A DNA stretch of 30,400 nt from CAZUDO01 sp964618895. GTDB taxonomy: Bacteria > Desulfobacterota > Binatia > DP-6. Position 1 is the first letter of the stretch. Each line of letters starts with the position of its first letter. The DNA lies in contig CAZUDO010000130.1 in the NCBI GenBank assembly GCA_964618895.1, forward strand, positions 1 to 30,400. The letters are read 5' to 3'. Below, piece after piece: positions 22,388 to 30,134 of this stretch. A program made the translations under genes and the position numbers. The notes beneath the pieces are model-generated. The model ran no database searches and was not told the DNA's origin. It worked only from the letters and a program-made list of their open reading frames with translations.

Positions 22388-25081
22388 TCACGATGCCGGG
22401 ATCACGTCCGTCAGCTTAGCCGTGTCCGGATCGATGTTTGGCTTGGTGTTGATCTGCAGCTGGGGCGGAGTTTCCAGGTCGGCCACCACCTCGGCGAGCT
22501 GCGTGTTGATGGTCGGAATCACGCCCTCGAGCGTGGCGATCTGGTCCTGGGTTTCCTGAGACGGATTCGCTTCTGCCTTGAGCGCATTCAGCTGCGCGGT
22601 CGCCAGCGTTTTCAGACCTTCGATCTTCGTCTTCTGGCTCGTCTGCTCTGCCACGTACGCCGCCTCGGCGGCGGCCACCGCCGCCATGATTGTGTCGCCC
22701 GCGACCAGCCGCGCCCAGAACGCCTTGATCCCCGCGACCTGGGGCGCGCTGCGCACCGGCCGGTCCCACCCGACTGCGACCTTCGAGCAGGCCGCCACCA
22801 GCGACTCGGTCAGCCCGCCGAGGCCGCACCCGCCCATGATCATCAGGCCGGGCGCGTTGCCGTCGGCCTGGATGGCGGTGATCATCTCCGCCAACGACAC
22901 CTGCTGTCGCGTGTCGCCGTCGCGCGCTTCGATGCCGACCGCTTCGCCGTCGTCGTCGACGACGCCGTGGCCGATGTAGAACCAGACGTCGTTGCCGTTC
23001 AGGTCCTTCAGGTTGTCGAGGACGGTCGTCTTCTTGGCGAACCCCCGTGCCTCTCCGACCGTGTACCCGGCCGTGCCCGCCTTGGTGGCCACGTCCGACA
23101 GGTCGAACTCCTCGTCGAAGCCCTGGTCGATCTCGAAATCCCTCCCGTTGGTCGCGCGCGGCACCCGGAACCCGCTCGGGGCCGCGGGTACGAACTCGAG
23201 CTGAGCGGCCGACACGCACCCCGGCGCCTGCGCCGCCAGCACGTCGGTGAGCGCGTCGCGGATCTCGTCGGGCAGCAGGCAGCTGGCATTCGCCTGGCCG
23301 TCGTCGAACGCGTCGCAGCTGCGCGTGCCCTGATCGGCGGCGTTGAGGGCGACACAGGCCCCGCACGCCACGGCGGGGGCGGCCGCCGCGAGGAGCGACG
23401 GCACGCACAGCTCGGTGCGTCGCAGAAGTATGAAGCTCTGCGGCCCGAACTGATTGTTCACGAACGGGGTCAACGTCGGAAACGGGGCAAAGCTAGTCCG
23501 ATAACAGAGGAGGTGGACGGGGTCGTCCTCCACGCCGGGATTCTCTCCGCTCTTGTCCACCGGCGCGCACAGCCGCACTGGTCGCTTCACGGTGACGGTC
23601 GCCGTCCCGAACTGGTCTTCGACCTCCACACCGGGGACCGGCACGAAGCGGGGCGTTCCCCGGCTCTGCCGGATGCGGTAGCACTGGAAGTGGTTGGTCT
23701 TCGGCCAAACGAGCGCCGGGGTTGGACCGGTCAGGCTCTTGGCGGTCGGGACCTGGAGGCGATCGGGTCGGACGATGTCGAGGACGCTGGCGCCGAACTG
23801 GTTCACGAAGCGTTGCTGCAGGCGGGGACTGAACGGATGCCGTACACGGTAGCCTGCCAGGTGATCGGGTTCACCAGGCGCGTCGGGATCCTCGTCGTTC
23901 TTGTCTGCCGGCGCGCACAGCTGCTCCGGCAGCTCGACGACGGTCTGGGCGCTCCCGAACGCGTCGTCGAGTGTTACGGTGGGGCCGGCGAACGCCTTCC
24001 GTCGCACCTCGTAGCATTGGTAGTGGCAGGTCCCGAGGTCTGGAGTCCCCACGCAGGCGCCGCCGGTACACGTGTCGTCGACCGTGCAGCGATTGCCGTC
24101 GTTGCACTCGAGGGTGTTCGGCGTGTGCTGGCACACGAAGGCCCCCCCCACCGAGGTGCAGCTGTCGTCGGTGCACGGGTTGTCGTCGTTGCAGCTGGGG
24201 AGTTCGCAACCGAACTGGGCGGCAAGGAACGCCTCCAGGCCGAAGTCGTCCAGGAAGTAGCTGACGGTCGTTCCCGAGGTGCCGGCGAGGTCCGAGAAGT
24301 ACGCGACCACGCCGTCGAAGACCCGCAGATAGGGCGGGAACATCGGCTGCGCGTCGCTGCGCGATGCCAGCGAGTACCCGCGGAACGCCTCGTTGTTGCT
24401 CCATCCGGGGTCGGGCACCGGGATGCCCGACGGTAGATGGGACAGCGTCGCGATCACGTCGGCGAAGTCATGAAAGAGATCCATGACCCCTGTGCCCCGA
24501 TTGACCCAGGCACGCAGGATCTCGACCGGCGCCCACGGGGTGTCGCTGATGACGCCTGGGAGCGGCGCCGGTGGTTGCGGCACACACATGTAGCTGCAGA
24601 AATTGTAGGCACCTAGGGCCGCCACGTGGGGCGGATTGGCCACACCCATCGGATTGCCGGCGGCGTCGAGGTCGGTCGCCGGCGTCTGGCCCTGCTTGTG
24701 CGACCACACGCCGGTGGCGTTGTAGCGATACCAGTGGAAGTCCGTTCCGGGGTCCACCACGAGCGCCACCAGACAGTCTCCGATCGGGCACGCGTTGGCG
24801 GGCCAGCCCGCGGGCGCCGGTCCGGCCGCCGGCCCCGGCCAGGTGGCGACGGCGAGCCCATTGTCCACTGCCGCGCAGGTGGTGTTCGAGCAGGTCAGCG
24901 GCCCGGCAATCGGTGGCTGCGCGAAGAACGCGTCTTTCCGATCGATCGCGTAGTTGTAGCAATTGAAGCAGGGGCCTCTCCAGTCGAGCAGGTCCGGATT
25001 CGGCGGGTTGGCGCGCACCGTGGCGCAGCACACGACCAGAAGGACGACTGCACCCATCATCGTTCGAGCGACGGTGGCCAT
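22388..25081 (-). CDS. Secreted multidomain protein: Cys/His domain, Cys-rich and CY repeats, caspase/CHAT-like C terminus
   Basis: The product is 897 residues. ATG 25081 is preferred because AAAGGAG lies about 8 bp upstream; a GTG at 25111 is an alternative. The order is signal peptide (about 1-24), then an N-terminal domain (about 30-170) with 'GPCFNCYNYA' (Cys41), 'DFHWYR' (His116) and 'WSHK'. An uncharacterised helical part (about 186-290) and cysteine-rich 'CNDDNPCTDDSC' modules (about 292-350) follow. Four CY-repeat units (about 351-562) match those of the protein at 5421-7823. A C-terminal clan-CD-like domain (about 690-812) has 'VWFYIGHG' (His705) and 'LMIMGGCGLGG' (Cys752). A short coiled coil (about 812-870) ends the protein. 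The His-Cys dyad and 'GWDRPV...FW..L..G' pattern fit caspase/CHAT proteases. Export and substrate are inferred. The subtilisin-like gene follows after 49 bp. Confidence 0.8.
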   Translation of the reverse strand: MATVARTMMGAVVLLVVCCATVRANPPNPDLLDWRGPCFNCYNYAIDRKDAFFAQPPIAGPLTCSNTTCAAVDNGLAVATWPGPAAGPAPAGWPANACPIGDCLVALVVDPGTDFHWYRYNATGVWSHKQGQTPATDLDAAGNPMGVANPPHVAALGAYNFCSYMCVPQPPAPLPGVISDTPWAPVEILRAWVNRGTGVMDLFHDFADVIATLSHLPSGIPVPDPGWSNNEAFRGYSLASRSDAQPMFPPYLRVFDGVVAYFSDLAGTSGTTVSYFLDDFGLEAFLAAQFGCELPSCNDDNPCTDDSCTSVGGAFVCQHTPNTLECNDGNRCTVDDTCTGGACVGTPDLGTCHYQCYEVRRKAFAGPTVTLDDAFGSAQTVVELPEQLCAPADKNDEDPDAPGEPDHLAGYRVRHPFSPRLQQRFVNQFGASVLDIVRPDRLQVPTAKSLTGPTPALVWPKTNHFQCYRIRQSRGTPRFVPVPGVEVEDQFGTATVTVKRPVRLCAPVDKSGENPGVEDDPVHLLCYRTSFAPFPTLTPFVNNQFGPQSFILLRRTELCVPSLLAAAAPAVACGACVALNAADQGTRSCDAFDDGQANASCLLPDEIRDALTDVLAAQAPGCVSAAQLEFVPAAPSGFRVPRATNGRDFEIDQGFDEEFDLSDVATKAGTAGYTVGEARGFAKKTTVLDNLKDLNGNDVWFYIGHGVVDDDGEAVGIEARDGDTRQQVSLAEMITAIQADGNAPGLMIMGGCGLGGLTESLVAACSKVAVGWDRPVRSAPQVAGIKAFWARLVAGDTIMAAVAAAEAAYVAEQTSQKTKIEGLKTLATAQLNALKAEANPSQETQDQIATLEGVIPTINTQLAEVVADLETPPQLQINTKPNIDPDTAKLTDVIPAS

Positions 25082-25212
25082 ACGACGCTCCTTTCCCGTC
25101 TGGGGTCGCACCCTCCTAGGCTCATGGCGCTCCAGACGTCAAGCAATGAACTTCATCCGGGAGAGCGGGCATTGGCACGCGCCGGCCCCTCCGGGGTACT
25201 ACTGCGCCCGCC

Positions 25213-25668
25213 ATGCCCCACCGCCCGCTGGCCTTCGACCAGTTCGACCCCGCAATCGCCGCCAGCTTCGTGCGCGCCAGCGAAGCCGTCACCGGCCTGC
25301 CCGCCTACCTGGGCCTCCGCATCGTCGAGATGACGCCGGGGCGCCTGGTCGCGACCATGGACGTGCGCGCCGAGCTGCTGACGCCGTTCGGCACCCTCCA
25401 CGGCGGCGTGATGGCGGGGCTGGTCGACCACGCCCTCGGCTGCGTCCTCTACCCGCTCATGCCGCGCGGCCAGTGGGCGGCCACCACCGAGTTCAAGATC
25501 AACTACCTGACGCCGGTGAAGGGCGGCACCCTGACGGCGGAGTCGATCGTGCTGTCGTTCGGCAAGCGCACCGCGGTGGTGCGGGTGGAGGTCGTGAACG
25601 GCGACCAGCTGGCGTGTCTCGCACAGGGCACCTTGCTCGTTTCCGAGCCCGCCAAGCGCCCGGCTTGA
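25213..25668 (+). CDS. PaaI-family hotdog-fold thioesterase
   Basis: The product is 151 residues, a normal length for the family. The hotdog-fold signature 'FGTLHGGVMAGLVDHALGCVLYPL' (about 59-82) contains the catalytic region (HGG followed by the Asp of 'LVDHA'). It is followed by 'TTEFKINYLTPVKGGTLTAES' and the strand 'VVRVEVVNGD'. PaaI-type enzymes hydrolyse acyl- or aryl-CoA thioesters in the cytoplasm. The physiological acyl group cannot be told from the sequence. The gene stands alone: it is divergent from the caspase-like gene and followed by the palindromic repeat element. No strong ribosome site is visible. Confidence 0.88.
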   Translation: MPHRPLAFDQFDPAIAASFVRASEAVTGLPAYLGLRIVEMTPGRLVATMDVRAELLTPFGTLHGGVMAGLVDHALGCVLYPLMPRGQWAATTEFKINYLTPVKGGTLTAESIVLSFGKRTAVVRVEVVNGDQLACLAQGTLLVSEPAKRPA

Positions 25669-25676
25669 ACTTCCAT

Positions 25677-25904
25677 CGACCCGAGACCATGTCTCGGGTC
25701 GGCGGCGAGCGCGCGACGTGCGTGGGACCGTGCGCACGTCATGCCGCGCCCGGCAGAGCCGGCGCGGCAAACGTTGCGCACCCGAAACGGGTGGGAACAG
25801 CCCCGTCTGCCGCGCCGGCTCCGCCGGCCGCGGCACGCCGTGGGCCTTCTCTCCCGCGCGACACTCTCGCCGTCCTCCCCGACCCGAGACATGGTCTCGG
25901 GTCG
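25677..25904. repeat. Composite palindromic (REP/BIME-like) element with six hairpins
   Basis: Six hairpins occur in 228 bp. H1 has an 11-bp stem at 25677-25687/25691-25701 (CGACCCGAGAC, loop CAT). H2 has an 8-bp stem at 25715-25722/25733-25740. H3 has a 12-bp stem with one bulge at 25742-25754/25758-25769. H4 has a 6-bp stem at 25779-25784/25788-25793. H5 has a 12-bp stem with a bulge at 25808-25819/25823-25835. H6 has an 11-bp stem at 25880-25890/25894-25904 (loop ATG). H6 is the exact inverse of H1, and H5 is the inverse of H3 with two differences. The element is therefore two inverted copies of an about 100-bp unit around H4. This organisation is that of bacterial interspersed mosaic/REP elements. 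It fills the gap between two convergent genes. Confidence 0.85.
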
Positions 25905-25907
25905 ATT

Positions 25908-27425
25908 TCATCGCGCGCAGGGGACGGTATAGGCACGCCCCGGTCCCACCACCGGATGGCGCGTCAGTGGCTGCCGGTCGGCGCGCGGCCACGTCCCGGC
26001 GTCGAGGTGCGCGCGCACCCGCGGCAGGATGCCCTGGAAGACCACCCACGCCTGCAGCCGGATGCCAACCTCGTTGAAGTGGATGGCGTCGAGGAAGAGC
26101 GTCGGATCGGGCGGATAGTGCCCCGCCAGGTCGACGAACAGGACGTCGTGGGCGGCGGCCCAGCGGGCGAAGACCAGGTTCTGGAAGTCGGCCAGCCGCC
26201 GGATGTCGGCGTAGCGATAGGGCCAGCACCTGTCGTTCAGCCACTCGTAGATGAAGCCGTGACGCACGGGATCGAGGCGCAGGCCGTCGGCGGCGAGCCA
26301 CATGAACGACGCCAGCGCCATGTCGGCGCCCTCGGCCAGCAGCAGCGTCCGGATGGCGTCGAGATCGCCCAGGACCGTGGGCAGCGCGAGCGGGAGATCC
26401 GGCTGCGTGATGTCCGGATTCGCCATGTCGACCGCCGCCGGCCAGCGCAGTTCATATGCGGGCTTCGCCGGCTCCCGCCCGCCGCGGGCGCTCACGATGC
26501 GCACCGCCCGATCCAGCCGCTGTGCCAGGGCGGAGTACTGCCGTGGCCACGCGATCCAGCGCCCCCACGTGGCCGGCGGCAGGCCGCGCGTGAGGCGGGA
26601 CGCGTCCCGGCCGGCGTCGGTCAGCGAGGCCGCGAACACGAACTGGTTGGCGCCCTCGTAGTACACCAGCAGATCGGGCTCGAGCGGCAGCACCTCGTAG
26701 CGCAGGATCATGCGCGAGTCGGTCGACGAGATGCCCGTCCGCCCGGCGTTGACGCCGTCGAAACGCACCGCCCGCCCCGTCCGCGCCGCCCACAGGTTGA
26801 GCCAGTGGATCACACACTCGGGGTACGAATACGGATAGGTGGGAGCACCGATCGTCGTCGACGCACCGGAGAACGCGATACGCACGGTGTTGGCCGGCTT
26901 GTCGAGCGGAATGTCCGCGCCCCGGAAGCCGAACGCGTTGATCGCCAAGCCCTGCGGCGTGGTCCGGCCGGGCCGGTAGCGGTACGGCGGGTGGCGAGAC
27001 GGCTCGGGGGGATCGAACAGTTGGATGGGCATGGGGAGGAACGGCAGCGGGCCCGCCTCCGTGCACGCCACCTCGTCGACGAAGCGTGCGTTCCACACGT
27101 TGTAGAGATCGTATTCCGGCACGTGCGGATGGCGGAGCGCCGCACGGATCGCCACCAGGTCCGGGTCGGGGGGGCGGCCGATCACCCGTGGCGGCTGGTC
27201 GATCCAGGCCGGATCGACGTCGGCGGGCGTTTCCCAGGCGCCGATCGACGGCACCAGCGACCGCGGCGCAAGCGCCGCCCGCAGGGCCGCGAGCGAGAAC
27301 GCCGGCAGGCGGGGCGTGAGCACCGGGAAGCCGTCCCACCAGCGCACGAACCCCTCGGCCGCGAGGAGTCCCAGGACGAGTGCCGCCGCAGCCAGCGCGG
27401 TGGCAGTGACGGTCCGTCGGAGCAC
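25908..27425 (-). CDS. Membrane-anchored SGNH/GDSL-type hydrolase or acyltransferase
   Basis: The product is about 505 residues from a GTG at 27425, placed 11 bp after the GST-like gene. Starting further upstream would add low-complexity sequence. Residues 5-24 form a single hydrophobic segment, likely a membrane anchor. The SGNH blocks are 'IAFSGASTTIG' (Ser189), 'VNAGRTGISSTDS' (Gly229 region), 'VYYEGANQFVFA' (Asn260) and 'DAIHFNEVGIRLQ' near the C terminus (Asp/His). The block-I Asp of GDS is Ala here, as in the 'GxST' branch of this superfamily. Such proteins act as esterases or O-acyltransferases on envelope glycans or lipids. The substrate is unknown. The stop is 3 bp from the palindromic element. 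Confidence 0.8.
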   Translation of the reverse strand: MLRRTVTATALAAAALVLGLLAAEGFVRWWDGFPVLTPRLPAFSLAALRAALAPRSLVPSIGAWETPADVDPAWIDQPPRVIGRPPDPDLVAIRAALRHPHVPEYDLYNVWNARFVDEVACTEAGPLPFLPMPIQLFDPPEPSRHPPYRYRPGRTTPQGLAINAFGFRGADIPLDKPANTVRIAFSGASTTIGAPTYPYSYPECVIHWLNLWAARTGRAVRFDGVNAGRTGISSTDSRMILRYEVLPLEPDLLVYYEGANQFVFAASLTDAGRDASRLTRGLPPATWGRWIAWPRQYSALAQRLDRAVRIVSARGGREPAKPAYELRWPAAVDMANPDITQPDLPLALPTVLGDLDAIRTLLLAEGADMALASFMWLAADGLRLDPVRHGFIYEWLNDRCWPYRYADIRRLADFQNLVFARWAAAHDVLFVDLAGHYPPDPTLFLDAIHFNEVGIRLQAWVVFQGILPRVRAHLDAGTWPRADRQPLTRHPVVGPGRAYTVPCAR

Positions 27426-27436
27426 GCGGCCCGTTC

Positions 27437-27712
27437 TCAGCCCGCCGGCGAGGCGCGAGCGAATGCGGGCCGGGCGAGGCAGCGCTCGAGCCACGCATCG
27501 ACGGCCGGCGCCACCGACACGTCGAGCCGCGCCAGCCGCGCCCACGACAGCACGCAGGCGACGTTCAGGTCGGCGACCGTGAAGGCATCCCCGAGGAGAT
27601 ACGGACGCCCGGCGAGAGCGCCGTCGAGGACGGCGAGCGGCTTCCGGAAGCGCTCGAGCATCCAGAGACAGCGCATGGTCCGGCTGCGCGGCACGCCGTA
27701 GAGGGTGAGCAT
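27437..27712 (-). pseudogene. Internally deleted glutathione S-transferase-like gene
   Basis: The product is 91 residues where about 200 is usual. Residues 1-20, 'MLTLYGVPRSRTMRCLWMLE', are the first strand and helix of the thioredoxin-fold domain. Residue 21 onward ('RFRKPLAVLDGALAGRPYLLGDAFTVADLN') is already the second half of the all-alpha C-terminal domain. About 100 residues between them, including the cis-Pro and SNAIL-type glutathione site, are missing without loss of frame. An AGGAGG ribosome site precedes the ATG, so the shortened protein could still be made. It is unlikely to bind glutathione. It lies 11 bp before the SGNH gene, which may depend on its promoter. Confidence 0.78.
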
Positions 27713-28089
27713 GGCGTCCTCCTAGCCCGGTGCCGCCCGCGGCGTCCACCGCGGAGGAACGACGCGTCGGGGACCCCGCGCGGTCCCCGACACATCGCGA
27801 CCGGGGTCGGGCACCCGCTGGTGTCCGGCGCCCCGGAGGAGGCCGTGAAGATGGCGGCGGGGTCGCCAGAGAGGGTACCGACCCCGCCGCGCTATCCGTC
27901 CGTGTTGCAACCGACGCGCCAGATCGGGAATGCCCTTTCACGGGCGGGGGGCGCCCCGCACCGCCCCCCTTCGCCGGACGGCCTCGGAGCTCCTCGACCT
28001 CGCACAGGCTGCGTCGCGTGCGCGAGCGACCTGGGGGCCCATCTCACCCACCCTGGGGCACTTCCCCCACCGCGTCCGGGTGCGGCGAC
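27713..28089. other. Intergenic region with two perfect hairpins
   Basis: This 377-bp gap holds no recognisable gene on either strand. It contains a perfect 10-bp stem at 27766-27775/27782-27791 (loop CCGCGC). A perfect 12-bp stem lies at 27854-27865/27879-27890 (loop 13). A G/C-run stretch spans about 27944-27975. The hairpins lie downstream of the ferritin-like gene and upstream of the GST-like gene, so one may act as a terminator, but neither is followed by a T-run. The AGGAGG ribosome site of the GST-like gene is at the lower end. Confidence 0.6.
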
Positions 28090-29199
28090 TCAGGCCGGGG
28101 CACCGAGCCGGCGGACGATCTTGCGCTTGCCGGCGTTGATCTCGCGCAGCGACCGGATGCCGTCCTCCGCCACGTCGTCACCGACCATGCGATCGCCCTC
28201 GGCCTCGAGCTCCGCCAGGTCGACCCACATCCCGTACTGGGCGCGCGTCCGTTCGGTGATCAGCCCGGCCTTGAGCAGGGTCTTGATGAGCGTGCGGAAG
28301 ACGTTGCTCGAGCGCGTCATGAGGGCGCGCCGGTGCTCGTCGGTGCGGGCCTCCAGCACGGCCGCCTGCACCCACTCCCAGTCGAGGCCGAACTGCGGGT
28401 AGAGCAGCCGCTTCTGCTGCGGGTTGACCAGATTGAAAAGCAGCGTGTGGAAGCACTCGAGGGCCCAATCCTCCACCGCGGCATGCTCCGCCGGCTCCAG
28501 GTACGGCAAGGTCGCGTGCGCCCAGATCTTGCCGAAGCGATGATGGAAGGCCTCGTCGGTCATGACCAGCTGGCATACGCGCCGCAGCAGCGGGTCCTGC
28601 GCAATCTTGTAGAGCGTCGTGAAGGCGCCCATGGCGAGCCCCTCGACCAGCATCTGCATGCCGACGATCTTCCGGTAGACGATGGGCGTGCCGACCAGCT
28701 CGCGCAGCATCGTCCCCACCGTGTCCCCCACCGGGAAGACGGCGCCGTCGAAGCGGGCCTGGAAGTAGCGCGTGAAGGCCTGCACGTGGCGTGCCTCCTC
28801 GCGCACCTGGTTGGCAGCGTACTCCTGCGCGCCGGGGTCGAGGAAGATGTCGCACAGGCTGGTCGACAGGCTGAGCGCACCCTGCTCGCCGTGCAGGATG
28901 TTCGACAGACTCCAGCGCGCGCTGTCGTTGGTGAGGCGGATGCGCTGGCCTTCGTCCAGCCGGTCCCACACGGCCGTGTTGCTCTCCAGCACGAACCAGG
29001 TGGGAACGATGGTCTCCGCCTCCAGCGGCGTGGCGTAGTCGATGTAGTCCGGGTCGGCCGGGTTCCAGAAGTGCTCCTCGGTGCGCGCGATGATGTCGTC
29101 GAAATCGGACGAGCGCTGGCCGTAGCGGCTCGGGTTGATCATGGCCGGGAAGTCGTCGCGGGACACGGCGCGGTAGGCGGGGTCGATCATGGGTCCCAT
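28090..29199 (-). CDS. Ferritin-like diiron protein
   Basis: The product is 369 residues from ATG 29199; ATG 29190 is equally possible, and the frame is open further upstream into the RAYT gene. Four helices carry the diiron ligands: 'ILHGEQGAL' (Glu105), 'VREEARHVQAF' (Glu135, His138), 'MLVEGLAMGAF' (Glu186) and 'TDEAFHHRFG' (Glu216, His219). This double ExxH layout is that of ferritin-like oxidases and oxygenases related to the ribonucleotide-reductase R2 fold. Close relatives in actinobacteria and deltaproteobacteria are annotated only as ferritin-like domain proteins. An oxidase or oxygenase reaction is likely, but the substrate is unknown. It is the only intact-looking gene in the 27.4-30.4 kb stretch. 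Confidence 0.82.
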   Translation of the reverse strand: MGPMIDPAYRAVSRDDFPAMINPSRYGQRSSDFDDIIARTEEHFWNPADPDYIDYATPLEAETIVPTWFVLESNTAVWDRLDEGQRIRLTNDSARWSLSNILHGEQGALSLSTSLCDIFLDPGAQEYAANQVREEARHVQAFTRYFQARFDGAVFPVGDTVGTMLRELVGTPIVYRKIVGMQMLVEGLAMGAFTTLYKIAQDPLLRRVCQLVMTDEAFHHRFGKIWAHATLPYLEPAEHAAVEDWALECFHTLLFNLVNPQQKRLLYPQFGLDWEWVQAAVLEARTDEHRRALMTRSSNVFRTLIKTLLKAGLITERTRAQYGMWVDLAELEAEGDRMVGDDVAEDGIRSLREINAGKRKIVRRLGAPA

Positions 29200-29296
29200 G
29201 AACGGCACGCGGGCCTGCTGAGTCAAGCGTCGGGGGTCTCGTCGGTGCGCGCGCCGGTGGGTCCGTCGCATCGACCGGCCGCCGACCGCACCTCCG

Positions 29297-29871
29297 TCAC
29301 GGACCGCGGGGGGCCTCGTCGACGCGAAGCCGGCCGCGCCGGAGCCAACCCACGCCGCGGACGAGCACGGATCCGTCCCGCGCACGCCGGGGATGTGCTT
29401 CGCAAAATTCTGGAGTACGTACAGGAGCGCAGCCCTGACCTCGCGTGGCGACGCGAGCCGCCGCGCATGGTAGCGGTCCCCCCACACGCGGCCGTGGCGC
29501 CCGCACGCCCGGTTCACCGCCTTGGCGACGCGAATCATCAGGCCCTCCACGCCGCGGACGAAGCGTGCCGGGGCGTCGGCTTCGACCACGAGGTGGACGT
29601 GGTCTCGTTGTGCACTGAACTGCAGAACCCGAAACCCGGCGGCCGAGGAGGCGGCCAGGGCGGCGCGCAGCGCGCCGAACACCGGCGCGCTGCGGAGCGA
29701 CGGCACCCCCGCAGCCGCACGCAGGGTGACGTGCACCGGACAGTGCCGATCGTGCGGCGGCCGTACGCGATGGGGCACGCGGCGTCGGCCGGGCGTGGGC
29801 GGGCGGCCCGCACCCTGACGCGCGCCACCCCAGGAGCGGAAGGTGAAAGCCGTTTGCAAGGTGCGCGCCAT
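29297..29871 (-). pseudogene. REP-associated tyrosine transposase (RAYT, Y1_Tnp), C terminus damaged by a frameshift
   Basis: From ATG 29871 the frame shows 'GGARQGAGRP', 'HCPVHVTLRA', the HUH motif 'HVHLVVEAD' (His91, His93) and 'VWGDRYHARRLASPREVRAA'. Then follows 'YVLQNFAKH' with the likely catalytic Tyr151. These are the hallmarks of IS200-like RAYT transposases. After 'GTDPCSSA' the family's usual end ('...GWRRxGLLRVDEAP') is found in another frame, finishing at a TGA at 29297-29299. A frameshift and probably a short deletion therefore lie near 29370. In the original frame there is no stop, and the frame runs into the ferritin-like gene. The catalytic core is intact, so partial activity is possible. 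The composite REP-like element 3.4 kb away is a candidate substrate. Confidence 0.82.
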
Positions 29872-29887
29872 CTCGAATCGGGCACAT

Positions 29888-29914
29888 ATTATAGCAAGCT
29901 TCCTCCCATGTCAA
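29888..29914 (-). promoter_or_regulatory. Consensus-like promoter of the RAYT gene
   Basis: On the minus strand a perfect TTGACA (29909-29914) and a perfect TATAAT (29888-29893) stand 15 bp apart, 17 bases upstream of the RAYT ATG. The short AT-rich patch is conspicuous in GC-rich surroundings. The spacer is shorter than the usual 17 bp and the -10 is close to the ATG, so the transcript may be nearly leaderless. A GGGAGGA sequence lies inside the spacer and cannot serve as ribosome site for that transcript. Confidence 0.6.
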
Positions 29915-30134
29915 ATACGGTGCATCATCAGGTCGCTCCATGCGGGTCCACCCGAGCGCTACGCGGGGCTCGCGGCGCCGCCGCAACGCATCGACTCGAA
30001 CCGGCGGTGACGGTCCGCCTGACCACGAGCGCTGGCCACCGCGCCCGACAGCGGGCTCGTTCCGTCCACAACGCTCCCCGGCCACCCACACGGGACCCCC
30101 CACCGGCGCGAGTCGGCGACGGCAGCACATCCCC

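Noticed and set aside
25677..25904. Palindromic element as an integron attC site
   Set aside because: No integrase or cassette structure is present, and six separate symmetrical hairpins do not match the attC R/L box layout.
24963..27701. Plus-strand open frame of 912 codons
   Set aside because: It reads the thioesterase gene out of frame, passes through the palindromes and then antisense to the SGNH gene.
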